From NCBI GenBank assembly GCA_900769785.1, contig CAAGHV010000215.1, positions 1-8,365 on the forward strand: a stretch of 8,365 nucleotides of DNA. Reading direction: 5' to 3'. The translations under genes were made by a program, and so were the position numbers. The notes under the pieces are model-generated. The model was not told the DNA's origin, did no database searches, and saw nothing but the letters and a program-made list of their open reading frames with translations. This document shows positions 1-5,862 of this stretch, one piece after another (position 1 is the first letter of the stretch; each line of letters starts with the position of its first letter). The stretch comes from Bacteroidales bacterium (lineage in GTDB: Bacteria > Bacteroidota > Bacteroidia > Bacteroidales > P3).

Positions 1-332
1 AATCCAATACCATTCAACTCTCCCTCTAGATTCTCTCTTTCACGGACAAAGTCCACCTTTGGTACATAGGCCGAGTGAGGGTCTAGATATTGCATAAGAA
101 GTTGTATTGAACTTTCCTCCACCTGCTCGTAGGATACTGAATCTACATATATTTTTGGTATCAGTCGCATTATTTCTGCCATCTTGTTAGGTTTGGTTTC
201 AACACAAACCTCGCCAGGTAATTTATTGTCCCCCTTCGATGAAGGTGCTAACCATACCCCTAGCAATATCCCGACAACTAGTGCTATCGAAATAAACAAT
301 GCCACATGCGATGCTTTTACCGTTTGACTCAT
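1..332 (-). CDS. S41-family C-terminal processing peptidase, N-terminal part (cut by window edge)
   Basis: I translated this from the ATG at 332 down to base 1, giving 110 residues with no stop. The product has a short N-terminal cytoplasmic piece, one hydrophobic segment at about residues 9-29 that should act as a signal anchor or uncleaved signal, and then a periplasmic start. Residues 60-110 match the opening of the S41 (CtpA/Tsp-like) family: the 'IYVDSV' stretch near 61, 'YLDPHSAYVP' at 82-91 and 'LEGELNGIG' at 102-110, which leads into the PDZ domain. The PDZ and Ser/Lys catalytic parts lie outside the window. Such enzymes are processive periplasmic proteases acting on C-terminal tails. 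The gene follows trpS by 50 nt with no convincing promoter between them, so it may be cotranscribed. The family call is firm; the exact substrate is unknown. Confidence 0.87.
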   Translation of the reverse strand, partial: MSQTVKASHVALFISIALVVGILLGVWLAPSSKGDNKLPGEVCVETKPNKMAEIMRLIPKIYVDSVSYEQVEESSIQLLMQYLDPHSAYVPKVDFVRERENLEGELNGIG

Positions 333-382
333 TCCCTTACAACAAGAATATTATAGCTATATAATTATTCATTATCTTTAGT

Positions 383-1384
383 CTAGTACACTCTGAAGCC
401 AAGAGTTTTTCTTACTTCGTCCATTGTACGTTTAGCACTTTGGTGAGCTTTTTCTTTTCCCATCTGCATTACATCTTGCAAATACTTTTCGTTGCTTGAT
501 AGTTCAGCTATCTTTTCACGGAAAGGAGTAGTAAATGCAATCATATCTTCGGCCAATTGCTTTTTCATATCGCCGTAGCGTATTTCGCAGTTGTTGTACT
601 TCTCCTCAAAGAATGCCACAGTGTCGGCCGAAGAAACAGCCTTCATAAGAGTAAATAGATTCTCTATCTCTACAGGTTTTTCTTGATTCATCTGAGTAGG
701 ACCCGAATCGGTTTTGGCTTTCATTATCTTTTTGCGGATAAATGCCGGATCCTCATTTAGGAATATGGCATTGCCTTCGCCTTCGGATTTTCCCATCTTG
801 CCACTACCGTCCAATCCCGGTATCTTCACCAATTCATTTCCAAAGTTAAATGCTTGAGGCAATGGGAACACTTCGTTGCCATACATATTATTAAAGCGGT
901 TGGCAAAAGTACGTGTCATCTCCAAATGCTGTTCCTGATCTTTACCTACAGGCACCTTTGCAGCTCTATGTATAAGTATATCGGCTGCCATAAGAGTAGG
1001 ATAGGTAAGCAAACCGGCATTTACATTGTTGGGCTGCTTACGAACCTTGTCCTTAAACGATGTTACACGTTGCAATTCGCCAAGATATGTATTCATGTTC
1101 AATAGCAAATACAACTCTGCTGTTTCAGGCAAATCGCTTTGTACATATATTGTGGATTTCTCCGGATCCAAACCTGCTGCCAAATATTCTACAAGTATTT
1201 GGCGTACGTTGTTATATAAGTTATCCGGATTAGGATGAGTGGTAAGCGAATGGTAATCGGCAATAAAGAAGTAGCATTCGTATTCTTCCTGCATCTTAAT
1301 GAAGTTTCGCAATGCTCCAAAATAATTTCCCAAATGTAAGTTTCCTGTGGGACGAATACCACTAAGCACTATTTCTTTTTTCAT
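383..1384 (-). CDS. trpS: tryptophanyl-tRNA synthetase
   Basis: This cytoplasmic class I aminoacyl-tRNA synthetase charges tRNA-Trp with tryptophan using ATP. The 333-residue length is typical for bacterial TrpRS. Visible signatures are the HIGH-type motif 'PTGNLHLGNY' at residues 12-21, 'YPTLMAADIL' at 128-137 (amino-acid pocket region), 'VGKDQEQH' at 146-153, and the KMSKS-type loop 'GSGKMGKSEG' at 193-202 with KMGKS in place of KMSKS, a common TrpRS form. The start is the ATG at 1384, which puts the Rossmann strand 'IVLSGIRPTG' at the usual N-terminal position. The gene lies 116 nt downstream of the DUF3109 gene, and a strong Bacteroidetes-type promoter match fills that gap, so it is probably expressed on its own as well as by read-through. 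I see no frameshift or missing core motif. Confidence 0.97.
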   Translation of the reverse strand: MKKEIVLSGIRPTGNLHLGNYFGALRNFIKMQEEYECYFFIADYHSLTTHPNPDNLYNNVRQILVEYLAAGLDPEKSTIYVQSDLPETAELYLLLNMNTYLGELQRVTSFKDKVRKQPNNVNAGLLTYPTLMAADILIHRAAKVPVGKDQEQHLEMTRTFANRFNNMYGNEVFPLPQAFNFGNELVKIPGLDGSGKMGKSEGEGNAIFLNEDPAFIRKKIMKAKTDSGPTQMNQEKPVEIENLFTLMKAVSSADTVAFFEEKYNNCEIRYGDMKKQLAEDMIAFTTPFREKIAELSSNEKYLQDVMQMGKEKAHQSAKRTMDEVRKTLGFRVY

Positions 1385-1468
1385 TTTTACTAATATATTA
1401 TTATATTACAATAATTGACAATCATTTATATTTTATCGGAGGGAACATTATCCCTACCTAACATTTTA

Positions 1469-1499
1469 CAAAAATACTATATTCGAACGATATTTCAAA
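1469..1499 (-). promoter_or_regulatory. Bacteroidetes-type promoter for trpS
   Basis: On the minus strand, TTTG (1499-1496) is followed after exactly 19 nt by TATTTTTG (1476-1469). This fits the Bacteroidetes primary sigma factor pattern TTTG-N19-21-TAnnTTTG at every fixed position. The site sits just beyond the stop of the DUF3109 gene and would give a trpS leader of roughly 75-80 nt. The leader begins with a small hairpin (AGGGA/TCCCT arms at 1440-1444 and 1451-1455, six-base loop). Prediction from sequence only. Confidence 0.7.
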
Positions 1500-1500
1500 A

Positions 1501-2070
1501 CTATCTGTCCAAATATTCCTTGCACCGAAGCACCAATTCATTGTACCACTTACGACCAAACTTACGCACAAGTGGCACTTCCAAATATTTGTACAATGGT
1601 GTACCTACTTCCTTGCCAAGTTTCACAGCACAGCTGCATATATCCCACTCGTGATAGTTTACTGCCTTAAACTCGTCGTAATTATCTACCCTTATAGGGT
1701 AAAGATGACACGATACCGGTTTTTGGAAATCTATCTTTTTATCCAAATAGGCTTTCTCTATGGCACACATTGCCACGCCATTGTCCCAACACATATATAC
1801 GCACTCCCTTCCATCAACAAGAGGTGTACATGGTTCATCGTTGATATCCAGAGCTGATACTCCGTTTTTCTCCACCTCGGCTATTCCCTTTTCTTCCATA
1901 TATGGTTTCACTTCGGGATATATTTTCTTGAGGATATTAATCTCGCGTTTCTCCAATGGTGCTCCTGCATCACCTTCTATACAACAACAACCCTTGCATT
2001 GTGCAAGGTCGCAACAGAATTTTTTCTCGGCAATATTTTCCGATATTATGCAATCTCCTACAATTATCAT
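1501..2070 (-). CDS. DUF3109 family cysteine-rich protein
   Basis: This 189-residue protein has no signal peptide or membrane segment. Its N-terminal cysteine cluster is C19, C20, C25, C28, C29 and C30 ('FCCDLAQCKGCCC'), followed by C81, C90, C94, C102, C121, C145, C147 and C183. The order of 'CKGCCC', 'CTPLVDGRECVYMC', 'PVSCHLYPIR' and 'HEWDICSCAV' matches the DUF3109 family as I know it from Bacteroidetes. That family is related to the YkgJ-type putative zinc/iron-chelating cysteine-cluster proteins. Metal binding is therefore likely, probably an Fe-S cluster or zinc, but no reaction is established. The start is the ATG at 2070, 8 nt after the dehydrogenase stop, so the two are almost certainly cotranscribed. 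The family call is firm; function is unknown. Confidence 0.88.
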   Translation of the reverse strand: MIIVGDCIISENIAEKKFCCDLAQCKGCCCIEGDAGAPLEKREINILKKIYPEVKPYMEEKGIAEVEKNGVSALDINDEPCTPLVDGRECVYMCWDNGVAMCAIEKAYLDKKIDFQKPVSCHLYPIRVDNYDEFKAVNYHEWDICSCAVKLGKEVGTPLYKYLEVPLVRKFGRKWYNELVLRCKEYLDR

Positions 2071-2078
2071 ATTTACAA

Positions 2079-3026
2079 TCAGTTTTGGTTTAATACTTCT
2101 ATTATTTTATCGGCCAATACTGCCGCCAATTTGTATTTCGACTCTATAGTCCAACCTCCCACATGGGGAGTAAACACCACATTGTCGGAATCTATCAGGT
2201 ACTTAAAGTCGGGAGTAAGGGAGTTTATATCCAATCCGTCTTTTGCCATATTCTCATATTCTATCACATCAAGGGCTGCACCTAGCACCTTACCACTCTG
2301 CAGTGCTTCGGCCAAATCTATAGTTTTAACCACCGCACCACGTGCTGTATTTATTATATATATAGGTTTGGCAAAAGAATTGAAAAATTTAGCATCGGCC
2401 ATATAACGGGTTTCGGCGGTAAGGGGCACATGAAAACTTACCACATCGGCACGATGGTACAACTCAACCAAATCCACCTCCTCTACATAGCTGGGTGCAT
2501 AGTGAGTCTTATACTTATCATAGCTTATAATATTGCAGTCGAAGCCTTGTAACCGCTTGGCAAATGAACTTCCCATATTGCCAAAACCTATTATGCCTAT
2601 GGTTTTTCCTTTTATCTCCAACCCTCTGTTATCCTCGCGTTTCCAGTATCCATTCCTTATCTCGGTATTGGCTTTCACTATTTTGTTGAACAATGCCAAT
2701 AATAGTCCCAATGCATGCTCACCTACTGCATCTCTATTGCCTTCGGGCGAGTTGAGGCAACGTATGCCTCGAGCTTCAGCATAATCTACATCAATGGTTT
2801 CCATTCCGGCACCCACACGGCCTATACATTTCAGTGTGTTTACTTGCGAAAGGAAATTTCTATCTATCTCTACCTTGCTACGTACTACCATAGCATCATA
2901 GTTGTTTACCACTGCAAGCAGTTCGCCATATGACAAATCGGCCTGCACATCACAATGATAGCCTGCCGCACTAAGTTTCTCGCACAATATAGGATGTGTA
3001 TTATCTGTAACAAGGATTCGTTTCAT
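2079..3026 (-). CDS. D-2-hydroxyacid dehydrogenase, phosphoglycerate dehydrogenase-like
   Basis: This 315-residue NAD-dependent dehydrogenase belongs to the D-isomer-specific 2-hydroxyacid family. An N-terminal substrate-binding half is followed by the nucleotide-binding fold with 'GIIGFGNMG' at about 144-152 and Asp170 at the end of the second strand, suggesting NAD rather than NADP. The catalytic triad is visible: Arg229 in 'NTARGAVV', Glu258 in 'ALDVIEYE' and His288 in 'TPHVGG'. The Arg-to-Glu spacing equals that of E. coli SerA. There is no C-terminal ACT domain, so the serine feedback seen in long SerA proteins is not expected. I chose the ATG at 3026 because 'KRILVTDN' is the usual first strand. 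An in-frame ATG at 3089 would add 21 residues without similarity and overlap the upstream gene. 3-Phosphoglycerate is a plausible substrate, but other 2-hydroxyacids cannot be excluded. Confidence 0.88.
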   Translation of the reverse strand: MKRILVTDNTHPILCEKLSAAGYHCDVQADLSYGELLAVVNNYDAMVVRSKVEIDRNFLSQVNTLKCIGRVGAGMETIDVDYAEARGIRCLNSPEGNRDAVGEHALGLLLALFNKIVKANTEIRNGYWKREDNRGLEIKGKTIGIIGFGNMGSSFAKRLQGFDCNIISYDKYKTHYAPSYVEEVDLVELYHRADVVSFHVPLTAETRYMADAKFFNSFAKPIYIINTARGAVVKTIDLAEALQSGKVLGAALDVIEYENMAKDGLDINSLTPDFKYLIDSDNVVFTPHVGGWTIESKYKLAAVLADKIIEVLNQN

Positions 3027-3085
3027 ATTCTTTGTAGTCGAACAAATTATATATACATAATATATTATTGTATTATCTATTGTCG

Positions 3086-3679
3086 TCAATCGGTTTTGGG
3101 CTTGTGTTTGGCATTATAGCGAGCCACCATCTGTTCAGTTTTTACCACTATGAAGTATGCCAAACTTCCACATCCCAAGCCCACAAAGGTGCCACATATT
3201 ATGTCGCCGGGATAGTGTACTCCCAAATATGGACGACTGTAAGCTACCACAGCTGCCCATGCAAACAGTAAATAGGGCAACCACTTAAGCTTACTAGCAT
3301 AGCGATATGCCAGGAATGTTGCCAAAGCAAAACAATTAGTTGCATGCGACGATACAAAGCCATACTGTCCACCGCAATGGCCATCGAACAGACGAACATC
3401 GGGCAATGCATGGCATGGACGTAATCGCATAACCACATTTTTGAACCCTACAACCGATATACGGTCACCAAGCAAAAAGCAAAGAGCTATGCCCAATAGC
3501 ACAAACAATATTGCTTTGGGTTCCTTCTTGGCTGTAACAAAAATAAGTATAGCCACCAACACTATAGCCCACGACCACCCTTGACTGAATGTCCAAAGGA
3601 TATAGTCCAACACTGTACAGTGATGACCATTTATCCAATAAAAAGCCTGAGTATCGAGGCTATTGAGCTTCTCCATCAT
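3086..3679 (-). CDS. PAP2-family membrane phosphatase
   Basis: This 197-residue integral membrane protein of the type 2 phosphatidic acid phosphatase superfamily carries all three phosphatase motifs. Motif 1 is K80-x6-R87-P88, motif 2 is 'VSSH' at 109-112 with the catalytic-type His112 (Val in place of the usual Pro), and motif 3 is S148-R149-x5-H155-x3-D159. Hydrophobic segments lie near residues 38-50, 56-70, 112-124, 134-147 and 161-178. Known members remove phosphate from lipid phosphates such as undecaprenyl pyrophosphate, phosphatidylglycerol phosphate or lipid A (LpxE/LpxF type). The sequence alone does not choose between these. Translation starts at ATG 3679 (or the adjacent ATG at 3676), inside the last 20 nt of obgE in another frame, so translational coupling is likely. 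Confidence 0.9.
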   Translation of the reverse strand: MMEKLNSLDTQAFYWINGHHCTVLDYILWTFSQGWSWAIVLVAILIFVTAKKEPKAILFVLLGIALCFLLGDRISVVGFKNVVMRLRPCHALPDVRLFDGHCGGQYGFVSSHATNCFALATFLAYRYASKLKWLPYLLFAWAAVVAYSRPYLGVHYPGDIICGTFVGLGCGSLAYFIVVKTEQMVARYNAKHKPKTD

Positions 3680-4670
3680 ACGACTCCGTCATTTTGCTCC
3701 AAATAAGATCTTTGAGTTCCATGATGTTCATACCCGATACCGAACTTATCATTATAGTATCCAATGTACGTGGCAATGTTCGTTTGAGTTGCTTAAGCAT
3801 CACCTCGTCCATCATATCACATTTGGTTACTGCCAATATACGTTTCTTGTCGAGCAGTTCGGGGTTGTACTTCTTCAGTTCTCCCAACAGTATCTTATAC
3901 TCTTTCTTTACATCTTCACAATCGCACGATACCATAAATAGCAGTATAGAGTTTCGCTCTATATGTCTAAGAAATCTAAGACCAAGGCCTTTACCTTCGG
4001 CTGCTCCTTCTATAATACCAGGTATATCGGCCACTACAAATGAGCGGTTGTCGCGATAACTAACCATACCAAGGTTAGGCACCAAGGTAGTGAAAGGATA
4101 ATCGGCTATCTCGGGTTTGGCTGCCGACACTACCGAAAGGAATGTAGATTTTCCGGCATTGGGGAAACCCACCAAGCCCACATCGGCAAGCATCTTAAGT
4201 TCTATTATCACCCAACGTTCCACGCGTGGTTCGCCGGGCTGTGCATAACGGGGAGTGCGGTTGGTAGCCGACTTGAAATGGTCGTTGCCCAATCCACCTC
4301 GTCCGCCTTTAACTATCACTACCATCTGCCCGTCTTCGACTATCTCGCACAGCTGTTCGCCGGTCTCAAAGTCGCGACATACCGAACCCAGCGGCACATC
4401 TAATATTTGGTCCTTACCCTCGCGACCGGTACATAGGTTATGCCCACCGGCTTCGCCATCTTCGGCAAATACGTGCTTGGTGTACTTGAGGTGTAGCAGA
4501 GTCCACATCTGCTTGTTGCCACGCAATATAACATGACCCCCACGACCACCGTCGCCGCCGTCGGGACCGGCTTTGGCATTGTATTTTACACGTAGCAAAT
4601 GAGCCGATCCCGCACCGCCTTTACCCGAGCGACAGCATATTTTTACATAATCTACAAAATTCGAATTCAC
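3660..4670 (-). CDS. obgE: Obg-family GTPase
   Basis: This is the cytoplasmic GTPase that binds the large ribosomal subunit and links its assembly to growth and stress signalling. Residues 1-157 form the glycine-rich Obg domain ('SNFVDYVKI' at 3-11, 'PDGGDGGRGG' at 36-45, 'GGRGGLGN' at 122-129). The G domain then shows G1 'GFPNAGKST' at 168-176, the switch I region 'YPFTTLVPN' at 191-199, G3 'DIPG' at 215-218, G4 as 'TKCD' at 282-285 (Thr for the usual Asn) and G5 'SSVSG' at 309-313. At 336 residues it ends soon after the G domain and lacks the C-terminal OCT domain of some Obg proteins. The start is a GTG at 4670, 9 nt after the adk stop and in the same frame. No ATG gives a better start, because an in-frame TAA (the adk stop) lies just upstream. 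Confidence 0.96.
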   Translation of the reverse strand: MNSNFVDYVKICCRSGKGGAGSAHLLRVKYNAKAGPDGGDGGRGGHVILRGNKQMWTLLHLKYTKHVFAEDGEAGGHNLCTGREGKDQILDVPLGSVCRDFETGEQLCEIVEDGQMVVIVKGGRGGLGNDHFKSATNRTPRYAQPGEPRVERWVIIELKMLADVGLVGFPNAGKSTFLSVVSAAKPEIADYPFTTLVPNLGMVSYRDNRSFVVADIPGIIEGAAEGKGLGLRFLRHIERNSILLFMVSCDCEDVKKEYKILLGELKKYNPELLDKKRILAVTKCDMMDEVMLKQLKRTLPRTLDTIMISSVSGMNIMELKDLIWSKMTESYDGEAQ

Positions 4671-4679
4671 TGCAATTCG

Positions 4680-5258
4680 TTATTTAGCAGCTATCTTTGC
4701 ATCGATTGCTGCAATAATGTTCTTGGATATTTCTTGAATATCGCCATATCCGTTTACTTCCACATACAATCCTTTGCTCTTGTAGTAGTCGGCTACAGGC
4801 AATGTCTTGCTTTCGTATTCGTGAAGACGGTTTTTGATGGTTTCTTCGTTGTCGTCCGAACGACCCGATACTTTGGCACGTTCAAGCATACGACGTACAA
4901 GCTCTTCGCGAGGAACATCAAGGCTTACCATGCACGATAGGTTAGTACCGTGGTTTTTAAGCAAGTTTTCCAAAGTTTCGGCTTGAGCCACATTGCGTGG
5001 AAATCCATCGAAAAGCACACCATTGCGTGTGTTGGTTGCAATAATTTTTTCTATTATTTCAACTACTATTTCGTCCGATACCAATTCGCCGGCATCCATA
5101 ATACTTTTGATGCGTTTTCCTAGTTCAGTACCTTCGGCAATTTCTTTACGTAACATATCGCCTGTAGATACGTATGTAAGGTCGTATTTTTCAACCAACA
5201 TCTGAGATTGTGTTCCTTTACCGGCTCCCGGTGCTCCAAATAATGCTATATTTATCAT
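4680..5258 (-). CDS. adk: adenylate kinase
   Basis: Adenylate kinase interconverts ATP plus AMP and two ADP in the cytoplasm. The 192-residue protein carries the P-loop 'GAPGAGKGT' at 8-16, 'STGDMLR' at 31-37 in the AMP-binding part, 'DGFPRN' at 84-89, Arg127 and 'SGRSDDNEET' at 131-140. The LID is the short, zinc-free form, because the four-cysteine insertion of long Adks is absent. I placed the start at ATG 5258 ('MINIALFGAPGAGKG'), which is the canonical beginning. The frame stays open upstream to an ATG at 5378, but those 40 residues resemble nothing in Adk and overlap a promoter match. The gene heads the run adk-obgE-PAP2, with obgE beginning 9 nt downstream. Confidence 0.97.
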   Translation of the reverse strand: MINIALFGAPGAGKGTQSQMLVEKYDLTYVSTGDMLRKEIAEGTELGKRIKSIMDAGELVSDEIVVEIIEKIIATNTRNGVLFDGFPRNVAQAETLENLLKNHGTNLSCMVSLDVPREELVRRMLERAKVSGRSDDNEETIKNRLHEYESKTLPVADYYKSKGLYVEVNGYGDIQEISKNIIAAIDAKIAAK

Positions 5259-5336
5259 TTTCAATTTTGTTTTGATTAATTGTATATAACTTATAATGAA
5301 CGGAAAACATAATATTACGCTTTCCATTCCATTTTT

Positions 5337-5369
5337 CAAAGGTACATTTTTTTTCGGACATTTACCAGA
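5337..5369 (-). promoter_or_regulatory. candidate promoter for the adk operon
   Basis: The minus strand has TACCTTTG at 5344-5337, a full match to the Bacteroidetes -7 form TAnnTTTG. Upstream at 21 nt lies TCTG (5369-5366), which matches the TTTG -33 element in three of four bases. Transcription would begin about 70 nt before the adk ATG and run through adk, obgE and the genes beyond. The site lies about 120 bp from the mirror repeat array. Confidence 0.5.
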
Positions 5370-5533
5370 TTTAGCCATAAATAAGTTTTAATTATAGTAC
5401 AAACTACCAAAACAAACTATTCTAAATTCAATATTGTTTTACTATACTTACACATACTGCATCAGCCAACACCCCCCCTTTTTTGAGTTGCAATACCCCC
5501 CTTTGCGCTTCTCAACACCCATATACAAATTTC

Positions 5534-5573
5534 CCAACACCCATATTTCGGCTTGCCAAGATATGGATGTTGG
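5534..5573. repeat. local hairpin made by one inverted unit in the left half-array
   Basis: CCAACACCCATAT (5534-5546) faces ATATGGATGTTGG (5561-5573), giving a 13 bp stem with one mismatch and a 14 nt loop. The second arm lies in the left half-array but has the orientation of right-half units. This breaks the otherwise mirrored order and permits a local fold that competes with long-range pairing. Confidence 0.7.
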
Positions 5574-5599
5574 TTTCCAAAAACCCATATATTACATCC

Positions 5600-5721
5600 A
5601 AATCATTGTTTGGTTTATTAAAATCAAACAATGATTTATTGAAATCACACTTTGGTTTAATTAAAGCAAAGTGTGATTTAAGTAAATCAAACTTTGGTTT
5701 GAATAAATCAAAGTTTGATTT
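5600..5721. repeat. three phased hairpins with covarying 4-bp boxes
   Basis: Three hairpins, each 38 nt long (17 nt arm, 4 nt loop, 17 nt arm), occupy 5600-5637, 5642-5679 and 5684-5721, separated by 4 nt. Left arms follow AAATC-[box]-TTTGGTTT and right arms AAAkC-AAA-[box]-GATTT. The boxes are ATTG/CAAT, ACAC/GTGT and AAAC/GTTT, so they differ between hairpins but are perfectly complementary within each. Every hairpin has a single mismatch at the same place: the second G of TTTGG faces T, G and T. Because arm plus loop and arm plus spacer are both 21 nt, the six half-units also form a 21 bp direct periodicity. Confidence 0.93.
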
Positions 5722-5862
5722 TGAAAAAAGATATGGGGTTTAGCAAAACAACATATGGGTGTTGCTACTCCAATATATGGGTGTTAGGAAATCTGCAATA
5801 GGGAGTTTGTAAAAAGAAATGGGGAGTGTTGGAATTTCAAACCACGGCTACTAACCTGCCAA

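Larger units (their letters stand above)
5466..5832. repeat. nested mirror array of 21-22 bp units (extended imperfect palindrome)
   Basis: This array fills most of the gene-free stretch 5379-5862. Six left units begin with CAA at 5467, 5491, 5513, 5535, 5557 and 5578 (steps of 24, 22, 22, 22 and 21). Two share CAACACCCATAT, one ends AACCCATAT, and the outer two have C-runs instead of CCATAT. Three central hairpins follow at a strict 21 nt step. Five right units then step by 20-22 nt, with cores ATATGGGG (5731), ATATGGGTGTT (5753 and 5775), ATAGGGAG (5798) and ATGGGGAGTGTTGG (5819). The right cores are reverse complements of the left ones in mirrored order: outermost CCAACACCCCC pairs with GGGGAGTGTTGG, and innermost AACCCATAT with ATATGGGG. 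It is not CRISPR-like, since there are no constant repeats with unique spacers of usual size, and I see no transposase. The flanks 5379-5465 and 5833-5862 hold nothing further that I recognise apart from the adk upstream region. I do not know a name for this element. Confidence 0.85.

Noticed and set aside
340..370. Palindromic AT-rich sequence around TATAGCTATA between trpS and the S41 peptidase gene.
   Set aside because: It is short and purely AT-rich, with no GC stem or T-run. It could easily be chance in a 50 nt AT-rich gap, so I did not call a terminator.
3027..3089. An ATG at 3089 would add 21 residues to the dehydrogenase and overlap the PAP2 stop as ATGA-like coupling.
   Set aside because: The extension is AT-rich, Tyr/Ile-heavy and outside the family fold, and 'MKRILVTDN' at 3026 is the natural first strand. 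The coupling idea is not excluded, but support is weak.
5259..5378. An upstream ATG at 5378 would add 40 residues (beginning MAKSGKCPKKN) to adenylate kinase.
   Set aside because: Adk proteins begin at the 'MINIALFGAPGAGKG' strand. The extension has no family similarity and contains the predicted promoter -7 element.
5466..5832. A CRISPR array.
   Set aside because: There are no identical direct repeats with unique spacers. Units are 21-22 bp, mirrored and self-complementary, and no cas genes are present.
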